This document shows, one piece after another, positions 1-5,965 of a DNA stretch of 7,218 nt; positions within the stretch are counted from its first letter, which is position 1; each line of letters begins with the position of its first letter. The stretch comes from Actinomycetes bacterium. Its GTDB lineage: Bacteria > Actinomycetota > Actinomycetes > JAJYSQ01. Both the position numbers and the translations under genes were made by a program. The stretch covers positions 1-7,218 of the forward strand of contig JAJYSQ010000076.1 in the NCBI GenBank assembly GCA_021793495.1. The letters run 5' to 3'. Under the pieces are notes generated by a model. It was given only the letters and a program-made list of their open reading frames with translations. It did no database searches and was not told the DNA's origin.

Positions 1-2
1 CC

Positions 3-761
3 AGGTCTCGCGACGTCGAGACCCTCGACCCCGTCCCGGCCGAGGACCGGTCACCGGGCCAGCCACTGCTGGTGCACGATCCTGCGGACGAGGTGCGTCG
101 GGCACTGGGCCGCCTCGGCCTGCCGTCCGAGCTGACCGAGCACGCGCTTGCCCGCTGCGGCGCGACCGGCGGCCGGGACCTGCTCGCGGTCGTCGGCGCC
201 GTCGCCGAGCTGATCGCTCCCGCCCGGCGCGCCGCTGGGCCGCCCGTCGGCCCCGGGCAGGTGCTGGCCGTGGTGGGCCCGTCGGCGCTGGCGTACGAGG
301 AGGCGGTCGGGCTCGCCCGGGTGTGGCGGCTGCCGGCGGGCTGCGTGTGGCTGGCGGCGTCGAACAGGGCGGGGACGGACGTGCCGGCGTCGCGGGTGCT
401 CCCCAGCCCCGCGCAGGCCCTCGACCGGTTGGCAGCACTGCGCCGGAGCCGGACCCCCGTGCTGGTCGCGGTGGACGCGGCGTTCGAGATCGAGGCCTGG
501 CAGTGGGCCGCCCGGGTCGTGTCCGCCCTGGCGGCCGAGGAGGTCTGGGTGCAGGTCGACGCCACCCGGAAGACCGCCGACGCCCAGGCGGTGCTCGACC
601 AGCTGACCGGGGTCGCCGGGCTGCTGGTGCACCAGGCCTCGGTCACCACCGACCCAGGCAGCGTCCTGGGGCTGGGCCTGCCGGTGATCGGGCTGGATGG
701 TCGTCCGGCCACCCGGCGCGCCTGGACCGGGCTGCTGGCCGGCCACCTGGGGCAGTGGTGA
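3..761 (+). CDS. Degenerate SRP/FlhF-like GTPase-domain protein, 5' partial
   Basis: The frame is open to the left window edge, so this is the last 252 residues of a longer protein. The first in-window start, GTG at 72, has no ribosome binding site and is probably internal. I do not recognise a named family, but the order of segments follows the FlhF/SRP54 G domain. A helical N-terminal part comes first. A beta strand plus loop, VLAVVGPSALAYEEAVGLA (nt 261-317), sits where the P-loop GPTGVGKTTT would be. VLVAVDAAFE (nt 462-491) takes the place of DTAGR. VDATRKTADA (nt 555-584) resembles the 'SATTKYEDL' segment. LLVHQASVTTDPG (nt 621-659) aligns without gaps to 'IFTKLDETSSYG', and LGLPVIGLDGRPA (nt 669-707) to the 'GLPISYITNGQ' strand. 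The Walker A lysine and Thr, the DTAG glycine and the TKxD motif are all replaced, so GTP binding is unlikely. Inference: a pseudo-GTPase scaffold of unknown role. Confidence is high that it is coding and moderate for the fold. Confidence 0.75.
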   Translation, partial: RSRDVETLDPVPAEDRSPGQPLLVHDPADEVRRALGRLGLPSELTEHALARCGATGGRDLLAVVGAVAELIAPARRAAGPPVGPGQVLAVVGPSALAYEEAVGLARVWRLPAGCVWLAASNRAGTDVPASRVLPSPAQALDRLAALRRSRTPVLVAVDAAFEIEAWQWAARVVSALAAEEVWVQVDATRKTADAQAVLDQLTGVAGLLVHQASVTTDPGSVLGLGLPVIGLDGRPATRRAWTGLLAGHLGQW

Positions 762-823
762 CCGTGCCGCCGATGCCTGCGGTGGGCAGGCAGCTGCGCG
801 AACGGCAGGTGTCCCGCCGGTGA
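758..823 (+). CDS. Possible 21-codon linker ORF with overlaps at both ends
   Basis: The GTG at 758-760 overlaps the TGA (759-761) of the upstream gene as GTGA. The ORF's own TGA at 821-823 overlaps the GTG start (820-822) of the downstream membrane-protein gene in the same way. The predicted product, MTVPPMPAVGRQLRERQVSRR, is a basic peptide with no recognisable motif. The exact fit between the two genes would suit translational coupling, with ribosomes passed along without dissociating. In DNA this GC-rich, GTGA overlaps arise easily by chance, and there is no independent evidence that the peptide is made. Confidence 0.2.
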   Translation: MTVPPMPAVGRQLRERQVSRR

Positions 824-1104
824 GGTGGCTGCTCGACCGGTACGCACTGGTCCTGGCCGTGCTGGTGGACGCCCCCGCGCTGCACGCCGCGCTGGTCGCA
901 CACACCCTGAGCCCGGACGCCGCTCTTGTCCGGTTGCTCGTGGCGCTGCCGGTGAGCGCGGCCGCTGTGGCGCTGCTGCGCGCCTGGCTCGGACCGTACG
1001 TGACGGTGGGCCGGGCCCACCAGCGCCCGGCGGCACCGGCGGCACCGGTGGACCCGGCCGCCGAGCCGGGCGTCGAGCCGGAACGGCGCACCCCCGCTCG
1101 GTAG
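820..1104 (+). CDS. Small two-helix membrane protein, unknown function
   Basis: The predicted protein has 94 residues and is not a family I recognise. The start chosen is GTG 820, preceded by a weak purine stretch (GGCAGG, 804-809). The reading frame extends to ATG 697, but that would overlap the upstream gene by 65 bases and add a low-complexity Gly/Ala/Pro stretch with no support. Two hydrophobic segments, about residues 8-28 and 37-56, are separated by a short loop containing SPD. Arginines at the N-terminus (R2, R8) and after the second segment (R54, R65, R69) suggest a hairpin with both ends in the cytoplasm. The tail (residues 70-94) is rich in Pro, Ala and Glu and is probably disordered. 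The stop TAG at 1102-1104 forms part of a candidate -10 box. Its position directly after the G-domain-like gene suggests co-transcription and perhaps partnership, which is inference. Confidence 0.6.
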   Translation: MRWLLDRYALVLAVLVDAPALHAALVAHTLSPDAALVRLLVALPVSAAAVALLRAWLGPYVTVGRAHQRPAAPAAPVDPAAEPGVEPERRTPAR

Positions 1105-1107
1105 GCT
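1102..1107 (+). promoter_or_regulatory. Candidate -10 box (TAGGCT) upstream of mqnC
   Basis: TAGGCT fits the TANNNT -10 pattern common in actinobacterial housekeeping promoters. It lies 36 bases before the mqnC start, which would leave a leader of about 30 bases carrying the GGAGG ribosome binding site. Its first three bases are the stop codon of the preceding gene. No convincing -35 hexamer is visible 16-18 bases upstream (CGGAAC at 1079-1084 is poor), so this is a match to a short motif only. Confidence 0.35.
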
Positions 1108-1132
1108 GAGGGTGTCGAGGCATCCGGCGGGT

Positions 1133-1142
1133 GGAGGCCTCC
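1133..1142 (+). promoter_or_regulatory. mqnC ribosome binding site inside a perfect palindrome
   Basis: GGAGG at 1133-1137 lies 6 bases before the GTG at 1144. This fixes the mqnC start and is the strongest ribosome binding site in the window. It is the left half of the palindrome GGAGGCCTCC. The two halves cannot fold on each other without a loop. The right half could only pair with a more distant purine stretch, such as GAGGC at 1117-1121. Confidence 0.7.
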
Positions 1143-1143
1143 C

Positions 1144-2343
1144 GTGCGTGAGGACGAGTCCGTGGACGATCTGCAGGCCGTGCTGGACCGGGCCGCCGAC
1201 TCGGGGCGGATCACCCCGGACGAGGCGTTGGCGCTCTACCGTTGGGCGCCGCTGCACGCCCTGGGCCGGGCCGCGGACACGGTACGTCGGCGGCGCTACC
1301 CCGACGGCATCGCCACCTACATCATCGAGCGCAACATCAACTACACGAACGTCTGCGTGACCGCGTGCAAGTTCTGCGCCTTCTACCGGGCACCGGGCCA
1401 TCGCCAGGGGTGGACCCACCCGATCTCGGAGATCGTGCGCCGCGCGGGAGAGGCCGCCGCGCTGGGCGCCACCCAGATCATGCTGCAGGGCGGGCACCAC
1501 CCGGACCTGGGCATCGAGTGGTACGAGCAGGCATTCGGTGCGCTGAAGTCGGCCTACCCGGACCTGGTCCTGCACTCTCTCGGCGGGTCGGAGGTCGTGC
1601 ACATCTCGCGGGTGTCCTCGCTGGGCATCGATGAGGTGATCACCCGGCTGCACGCCGCCGGTCTGGACTCCTTCGCCGGAGCCGGCGCGGAGATCCTGGT
1701 CGACCGTCCCCGGCAGGTGATCGCCCCGCTGAAGGAGCCAGGCGGGATCTGGCTGGACGTGATGCGCTCGGCGCACCGGCAGGGCATCGAGTCCACCGCC
1801 ACGTTCATGATGGGCACCGGAGAGACCAACGCCGAGCGTATCGAGCACCTCCGGCTGATCCGCGACGTGCAGGACGAGACCGGCGGTTTCCGGTCGTTCA
1901 TCCCCTGGACCTACCAGCCGGAGAACAACCACCTGCACGGGCGCACCCAGGCCACCATCACCGAGTACCTGAGGCTGGTCGCGGTCGCCCGGCTCTTCCT
2001 GGACAACGTCGCGCACCTGCAAGGCTCCTGGCTGACCGTGGGCAAGGAGGCCGGCCAGCTCTCGCTGCACTACGGGGCCGACGACCTGGGCTCGGTGATG
2101 CTCGAGGAGAACGTGGTCTCCTCCGCCGGGGCCCGGCACCGATCGAACCTCGCGGAGATCATCCACCTGATCCGGTCCGCCGACCGGATCCCGGCGCAGC
2201 GCGACACCCTCTACCGCCACCTGCGGGTGCACACCGACCCGGCGCAGGACCCCACCGATCCCCGGGTCGTGTCCCACTACTCGTCGACCGTGACCGGGGC
2301 CCGGCGTCCGGTGAAGGCCCCGGGCCTGGCCGTGGTCGGTTGA
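1144..2343 (+). CDS. mqnC: Cyclic dehypoxanthinyl futalosine synthase (MqnC)
   Basis: This 399-residue radical S-adenosylmethionine enzyme of the futalosine menaquinone pathway cyclises dehypoxanthinyl futalosine to its cyclic spiro form, which MqnD later cleaves. It is cytosolic. The 4Fe-4S cluster motif CxxxCxxC is Cys71, Cys75 and Cys78, inside NYTNVCVTACKFCAFYR. Other family blocks are QGGHHP (115-120), GAGAEIL (179-185), FMMGTGET (221-228), PWTYQPENN (254-262), SWLTVGKEAGQ (295-305) and GADDLGS (311-317), which together separate MqnC from the related aminofutalosine synthase MqnE. The length is close to the family norm, with a slightly long Pro-rich tail after about residue 362. The start is set by GGAGG 6 bases upstream. 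A candidate promoter lies at 1102, and the gene is followed by a strong hairpin at 2359-2385 and then mqnX. Confidence 0.95.
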   Translation: MREDESVDDLQAVLDRAADSGRITPDEALALYRWAPLHALGRAADTVRRRRYPDGIATYIIERNINYTNVCVTACKFCAFYRAPGHRQGWTHPISEIVRRAGEAAALGATQIMLQGGHHPDLGIEWYEQAFGALKSAYPDLVLHSLGGSEVVHISRVSSLGIDEVITRLHAAGLDSFAGAGAEILVDRPRQVIAPLKEPGGIWLDVMRSAHRQGIESTATFMMGTGETNAERIEHLRLIRDVQDETGGFRSFIPWTYQPENNHLHGRTQATITEYLRLVAVARLFLDNVAHLQGSWLTVGKEAGQLSLHYGADDLGSVMLEENVVSSAGARHRSNLAEIIHLIRSADRIPAQRDTLYRHLRVHTDPAQDPTDPRVVSHYSSTVTGARRPVKAPGLAVVG

Positions 2344-2358
2344 CGACGTGGTCGGTGG

Positions 2359-2385
2359 CGCTGCCGTCCGTGGGAGCCGGCAGCG
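2359..2385 (+). terminator. Strong GC hairpin after mqnC (terminator or attenuator-like)
   Basis: CGCTGCCG (2359-2366) and CGGCAGCG (2378-2385) form a perfect 8-bp stem around an 11-base loop, beginning 16 bases after the mqnC stop. A G-U pair (2358 with 2386) can extend it. No T tract follows, so it is not a classical intrinsic terminator. U-less hairpins of this type have been proposed as terminators in actinobacteria. As mqnX follows only 48 bases later without a clear promoter of its own, partial termination or RNA processing is as likely as full termination. Confidence 0.45.
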
Positions 2386-2433
2386 TAGCCCGCACGCTCT
2401 CCGGGTCGCCGCCGCGGCCAGGACGATGATCCG

Positions 2434-3729
2434 GTGGCACCCACCGACCCGACCATCACCGTGCACACCGCGTCGCTCGTGCTGCCGGTGCTCGACCCAC
2501 CGATCCCGGCCGGCGCGGTCGCGATGGTCGGTGGACGGATCCTGGACCGTGGCCCGGCCGGTGAGCTGCTCGCCCGGTACCCATCGGCCCGCCGGCGCGA
2601 CTGGCCGGGATGGCTGATCCCCGGGCTGGTCAACGCCCACGCCCACCTGCAGTACTCGGCGTTCGCCGACCTCGCCGCGCTCGGGGCGGACTTCCCGACC
2701 TGGATCGCGACCCTGACCGCCCGACGCCGGGGGATGACCGGCCGAGACTGGACCGCATCGGCCCGGGTAGGGATCGCCGCCTGCCTACGGGCCGGGGTCA
2801 CCGCGGTGGCCGACGTGGTCACCGACCCCGTGGTGCTCGGCCCGACCGCACGGTCCGGGCTGGCTGGCTTGTCCTACCTGGAGGTCGTGGCGGTGGACGA
2901 GGACGGGTGGGCCGCGGCCGAGACGACCCTGGTACGCGCCCTGGAGTCGGCGCCGCGTGGACGGGTCCTCGGGATCTCGCCGCACTCCCTGTACACCCTG
3001 GGGCATGCCGCGCTGGTGGGCGCCGCCCAGGTGGCCCGCTCCCGTGGGCTGCGGCTGCACCTGCACCTGGCCGAGACGGACGCGGAGAGCCGGTACGTCG
3101 CCACCGGAGACGGTCCGTTGGCCGCGGCCGCAGCGCGGTACGGCTGGCGGATGGCGTTGCTGGCCGCCGGTGGGTCCGGACTGACTCCGGCCGGGCTGGC
3201 CGACGAGCTCGGCCTGCTGGGGCCCGACGTGCACGTCGCCCACGGGGTGCATGCCGGTGCCGCGGACCGGGCCCGGCTGCGACGGCGTGGCACCGCGGTC
3301 GCGGTGTGCGCGCGCTCCAACCGGGTGCTGGCCACCGGCGACCCGCCGGTGGCGGCGTTCCTCGACGAGTCCGTCCCGTTGGCCCTGGGCACCGATTCGC
3401 TCGCGTCGTCGCCGGACCTGGACCTGCTGGCCGAGGCTCGAGCGGTTCGCGGGCTGGCACGAGCCCAGGGGTACGACGCAGCGGACCTGTCCCGGTTGCT
3501 GGTCGAGGCCGCGACCATCGGGGGAGCCCGCGCCCTGGGGCTCTCGGACTGCGGGCACCTGCGTCCCGGAGCCCGAGCCGACCTCGCCGTCGTCGACGTA
3601 CCCACCCACGGCAGGGACCCGGCTGGGTCGGATCCGTACTCCCTGCTGTTGGACCACGGGCCCTACCGGGTGCTCGCCACTGTGCTGGGCGGGCGTCTGG
3701 TGTACCGGCATGGCAGGCTGGGTCGGTGA
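2434..3729 (+). CDS. mqnX: Aminofutalosine deaminase (MqnX), COG0402-type amidohydrolase
   Basis: This 431-residue metal-dependent amidohydrolase has the full active-site set of the cytosine-deaminase/chlorohydrolase group. The HxH pair is His69/His71 in [12 protein letters not shown], His211 and Glu214 lie in HLHLAET, His270 in VAHGVH, and Asp321 in [11 protein letters not shown]. The C-terminal part returns to the small beta-sandwich typical of the superfamily ([11 protein letters not shown], 379-389). From memory, Acel0264 of Acidothermus, a COG0402 protein, was shown to deaminate 6-amino-6-deoxyfutalosine to futalosine. The position next to mqnC strongly favours this role over the generic 'chlorohydrolase' or 'cytosine deaminase' label. 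The GTG start is preceded by AGGA (2420-2423) with a longish 10-base spacer. The last four bases, GTGA, overlap the menG start, implying translational coupling. Substrate is inferred from context; the family assignment is firm. Confidence 0.85.
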   Translation: MAPTDPTITVHTASLVLPVLDPPIPAGAVAMVGGRILDRGPAGELLARYPSARRRDWPGWLIPGLVNAHAHLQYSAFADLAALGADFPTWIATLTARRRGMTGRDWTASARVGIAACLRAGVTAVADVVTDPVVLGPTARSGLAGLSYLEVVAVDEDGWAAAETTLVRALESAPRGRVLGISPHSLYTLGHAALVGAAQVARSRGLRLHLHLAETDAESRYVATGDGPLAAAAARYGWRMALLAAGGSGLTPAGLADELGLLGPDVHVAHGVHAGAADRARLRRRGTAVAVCARSNRVLATGDPPVAAFLDESVPLALGTDSLASSPDLDLLAEARAVRGLARAQGYDAADLSRLLVEAATIGGARALGLSDCGHLRPGARADLAVVDVPTHGRDPAGSDPYSLLLDHGPYRVLATVLGGRLVYRHGRLGR

Positions 3730-4442
3730 GCCGGGCCCATCTGGACAAGAAGCCGAGCGAGGTCGCGGCCATGTTCGACGCCGTCGCTCGGCGGTACGAC
3801 CTGGCCAACGACGTGCTGTCCCTGGGTCAGGACCGTCGATGGCGGCGGGTGGTGACCGGCGCGGTGGCCGCTCGACCCGGCGAGCGGATCCTCGACCTGG
3901 CCACCGGCACGGGCACCTCGGCCACACCGTTTGCCCGGGCCGGCGCACGGGTGGTCGGCCTCGACCTGTCCTGGGGGATGCTGCGGGTGGGCCGGGCGCG
4001 ACGCGTCCCGGCCCAGCTGGTCGCGGGTGACGCGACCCGCCTGCCGTTCGACGACGCGACCTTCGATGCGGTCACCATCTCCTTCGGGCTGCGCAACGTC
4101 ACCGACACCGCCGCGGCCCTGGCCGAGATGGCCCGGGTCACCCGCCCCGGTGGGCGGCTGGTGGTTGGTGAGTTCTCCCGGCCGACGTGGGCCCTGTGGC
4201 GCACCGTGTACCTGGAGTACCTGGTCCGCGCGCTGCCCGCGCTCGCCCGGACCGTGAGCAGCAGCCCCGATGCCTACGTGTACCTGGCCGAGTCCATCCG
4301 GGCCTGGCCCGACCAGGCCAGCCTGGCCCGGCTGGTGGCCGAGCACGGCTGGACCGAGGTGGCGTGGCGCAACCTCTCGGGCGGGATCGTTGCGGTGCAC
4401 CGGGCGCGTCGTCCCCCGGTCGATCGAACCCCGGCCCCGTAG
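3726..4442 (+). CDS. menG: Demethylmenaquinone methyltransferase (MenG/UbiE)
   Basis: This 238-residue SAM-dependent methyltransferase adds the ring methyl group to demethylmenaquinone, the last step of menaquinone ring formation. The N-terminal block [25 protein letters not shown] (16-40) is the UbiE signature region. It carries Asp where the classic proteobacterial pattern has His, which I believe is normal in actinobacteria. SAM-binding motif I is [10 protein letters not shown] (55-64), with the acidic end of strand 2 at Asp80. GDATRLPF (101-108), the hallmark FGLRNV (120-125) and [15 protein letters not shown] (137-151, the second UbiE signature) follow. The frame is open back to 2610, but that stretch is the shadow of mqnX. 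The start GTG 3726 overlaps the mqnX stop and gives the expected N-terminus. The stop TAG at 4440 forms part of a candidate -10 box for the next gene. Confidence 0.95.
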   Translation: MSRAHLDKKPSEVAAMFDAVARRYDLANDVLSLGQDRRWRRVVTGAVAARPGERILDLATGTGTSATPFARAGARVVGLDLSWGMLRVGRARRVPAQLVAGDATRLPFDDATFDAVTISFGLRNVTDTAAALAEMARVTRPGGRLVVGEFSRPTWALWRTVYLEYLVRALPALARTVSSSPDAYVYLAESIRAWPDQASLARLVAEHGWTEVAWRNLSGGIVAVHRARRPPVDRTPAP

Positions 4443-4445
4443 ACT
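4440..4445 (+). promoter_or_regulatory. Candidate -10 box (TAGACT) for menJ
   Basis: TAGACT fits TANNNT and its first three bases are the menG stop codon, the same arrangement as at 1102. Transcription would begin at about 4451-4453, giving a leader of roughly 73 bases before menJ. No clear -35 box is seen; CGGTCG at 4417-4422 is a weak candidate at 17-base spacing. The call rests on a short motif and position only. Confidence 0.3.
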
Positions 4446-4451
4446 TCGGGT

Positions 4452-4466
4452 CAGCGCTTGGCGCTG
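4452..4466 (+). repeat. 15-bp palindrome CAGCGC-TTG-GCGCTG between menG and menJ
   Basis: Two perfect 6-base inverted arms flank a 3-base centre, 10 bases after the menG stop. As RNA this is a compact GC-rich hairpin that could end or protect the menG transcript. As DNA it is an operator-like palindrome covering the transcription start predicted from the TAGACT box. No T tract follows. The sequence cannot tell these roles apart. Confidence 0.4.
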
Positions 4467-4514
4467 TACGCCGTTCCGCCCCCGAGGTGCCCCTGGCGCG
4501 CCTCCCACGCCGAC

Positions 4515-4519
4515 GAGGA
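4515..4519 (+). promoter_or_regulatory. menJ ribosome binding site (GAGGA)
   Basis: GAGGA lies 5 bases before the GTG at 4525, with the core GAGG 6 bases away. It decides the menJ start. The frame is open upstream to ATG 4270 inside menG, but codons before 4525 encode an Arg/Pro-rich stretch unlike any flavoprotein N-terminus. Confidence 0.65.
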
Positions 4520-4524
4520 CCTCT

Positions 4525-5850
4525 GTGCCCCAGCCCGCCCCGATCCCCGACGCTGGCCCCACGAGAACCAGCCCGGTACAGGCCGACGTGATCGTCGTGG
4601 GCGCAGGTCCGGCCGGGTCTGCGACCGCGTACTACCTGGCGCGGGCCGGCGTCGACGTGCTCCTGCTGGAGAAGGCGACGTTTCCGCGGGAGAAGGTCTG
4701 CGGAGACGGACTGACCCCCCGGGCCGTCCAGCAGCTGGTCGCCCTCGGGGTCGACGTCAGCGCGGCCGCCGGGTGGCGGGCGAACAAGGGGTTGCGGATC
4801 ATCGGCGGAGGGGTCCGCCTGGAGATCCCCTGGCCGGAGCTCGCATCCTTCCCGGGCTACGGGCTGGTCCGCACCCGGATGGACCTCGACGAGTCACTGG
4901 CCCGGCACGCGGTGGATGCCGGCGCCCGGCTGTCTGAGTCCACCACGGTCCGTGGCGCGCTCCGGGACGAGCGCACCGGGCGGGTCGTGGGGGTCCGGGC
5001 GCGCCGGAGCGCCCCGGACGGTGACCCGGCCGACGTCTGGCTGCGGGCCCCCGTGGTGGTCGCCGCCGACGGCAACTCGTCCCGGCTGTCGGTCGACGTG
5101 GGCCGCCGCCGCCGCGAGGACCGACCCATGGGGGTAGCGGTACGCACGTACTACCGCAGCCCGCGCTCCGACGACGACTGGTTGGAGTCGTGGCTGGAGC
5201 TCTGGGCCGACGACGGTCGCGGGGGACGCCGGCTGCTGCCGGGGTACGGCTGGGTGTTCGGCATGGGCGACGGGACGTCCAACGTCGGCCTGGGCATCCT
5301 CGACACCTCCGAGGCGTTCGGCCGCGTCGACTACAAGGACCTGCTGCGACGGTGGCTGGACGCGACGCCTCCCGAGTGGGGGTTCACGGAGGACAACCGG
5401 ACCTCTCCGGTGCTCGGGTCCGCCCTGCCGATGGGGTTCAACCGGCAGCCGCACTATGCCGACGGGTTGTTGCTGGTCGGGGACGCCGGGGGGATGGTGA
5501 ACCCGTTCAACGGCGAGGGGATCGCGTACGCCCTGGAGTCCGGGGCGCTGGCCGCCGAGGCCATCATCCAGTCGCTGGCCCGGCCGCAGGGGCCTGGGCG
5601 CGAACGGGCCCTGCAGGCGTACCCGCAGGCGCTGAAGGCCTCTCTCGGTGGGTACTACACCCTGGGACGGTACTTCGTCCGGCTGATCGGCCACCCGGCG
5701 GTGATGCGGTTGGCGACCGAGCACGGGCTCACCCGCCCGACGCTGATGCGCTTCACCATCAAGCTGATGGCGAACCTCACCGACCCCCGCGGCGGGGATG
5801 CGATGGACCGGATCATCAACGCGCTGACCAAGGTCGTCCCGGCCGCCTGA
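4525..5850 (+). CDS. menJ: Geranylgeranyl-reductase-family flavoprotein, probable menaquinone reductase MenJ
   Basis: This 441-residue FAD-dependent reductase probably saturates one or more double bonds of the menaquinone isoprenoid chain, as MenJ (Rv0561c) does in mycobacteria. After about 20 disordered residues, the Rossmann dinucleotide-binding strand is DVIVVGAGPAGSATAYYLA (21-39, GxGxxG at 26-31), ending at Glu49 for the ribose. The family block EKVCGDGLTPRAV (56-68) follows. VVAADGNSSRL (178-188) is the mid-chain flavin-site block. LLLVGDAGGMVNPFNGEGI (315-333) is the second FAD-contact motif, with GD at 319-320 and the family-typical NPFNGEGI. The C-terminal helical part (about 360-441) is typical of actinobacterial members. 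The gene sits between menG and the nuo operon, which fits quinone tailoring better than chlorophyll or archaeal lipid reduction. The stop lies in the first copy of a triple tandem repeat. Confidence 0.85.
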   Translation: MPQPAPIPDAGPTRTSPVQADVIVVGAGPAGSATAYYLARAGVDVLLLEKATFPREKVCGDGLTPRAVQQLVALGVDVSAAAGWRANKGLRIIGGGVRLEIPWPELASFPGYGLVRTRMDLDESLARHAVDAGARLSESTTVRGALRDERTGRVVGVRARRSAPDGDPADVWLRAPVVVAADGNSSRLSVDVGRRRREDRPMGVAVRTYYRSPRSDDDWLESWLELWADDGRGGRRLLPGYGWVFGMGDGTSNVGLGILDTSEAFGRVDYKDLLRRWLDATPPEWGFTEDNRTSPVLGSALPMGFNRQPHYADGLLLVGDAGGMVNPFNGEGIAYALESGALAAEAIIQSLARPQGPGRERALQAYPQALKASLGGYYTLGRYFVRLIGHPAVMRLATEHGLTRPTLMRFTIKLMANLTDPRGGDAMDRIINALTKVVPAA

Positions 5851-5876
5851 CCCGGCCGCCTGACCCGGCCGCCTGA
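5838..5876 (+). repeat. Three perfect 13-bp tandem repeats spanning the menJ stop
   Basis: The unit CCCGGCCGCCTGA occurs at 5838-5850, 5851-5863 and 5864-5876 without mismatch. The first copy encodes the last residues and stop of menJ. As 13 is not a multiple of 3, the three TGA triplets (5848, 5861, 5874) fall in three different frames, so translation is closed in every forward frame. It most likely arose by replication slippage at the gene end. Confidence 0.9.
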
Positions 5877-5933
5877 CCCCCGCACGGCGGCCCAGGCCCC
5901 GGACCCCGGGACCCAGGCCCGACCGGACCCCCC

Positions 5934-5939
5934 TAGGAT
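5934..5939 (+). promoter_or_regulatory. Candidate -10 box (TAGGAT) of the nuo operon
   Basis: TAGGAT is a common actinobacterial -10 sequence. It is preceded by a C-rich stretch and lies 138 bases before the nuoA start codon, in the only long gap upstream of nuo. No recognisable -35 hexamer is found at 16-18 bases. The resulting leader of about 130 bases contains the hairpins noted at 5966-6053. Confidence 0.4.
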
Positions 5940-5965
5940 GCTGCTGAACGGGCGGTGACCGGACA

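Noticed and set aside
1029..1062. GGCGGCACC-like short repeats in the small membrane protein tail
   Set aside because: These are Pro/Ala/Gly codon runs typical of disordered tails in GC-rich genomes; the copies are few and inexact.
51..1214. Minus-strand open frame of 387 codons over the left end
   Set aside because: The composition is Ser/Ala/Gly/Arg-rich with no domain. It crosses three plus-strand genes and a candidate promoter, and the plus-strand frame has a sensible fold-like pattern.
643..2646. Minus-strand open frame of 667 codons
   Set aside because: It lies opposite the unmistakable mqnC and its neighbours. The product is a His/Arg/Gly/Pro-rich string without any motif, as expected of the antisense of GC-rich codons.
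2610..3725. N-terminal extension of menG to an upstream start
   Set aside because: These codons are the out-of-frame reading of mqnX. The GTG at 3726 gives the normal UbiE N-terminus.
3777..3845. Departure of MenG from the classic UbiE signature (Asp instead of His)
   Set aside because: Actinobacterial MenG proteins commonly read '[13 protein letters not shown]', so this is not a defect.
2785..3948. Minus-strand frame opposite mqnX and menG
   Set aside because: It is antisense shadow of two identified enzymes with no recognisable motif.
4270..4524. N-terminal extension of menJ into menG
   Set aside because: The added residues are an Arg/Pro/Trp-rich shadow of the menG 3' end. GAGGA at 4515 supports the GTG at 4525.
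5891..5930. Imperfect direct repeat (CCCAGGCCC...GGACCC twice) and a 5-bp CCCGG/CCGGG stem after menJ
   Set aside because: The repeat is inexact and the stem is short with no T tract. In this C-rich stretch it does not exceed what chance would give.
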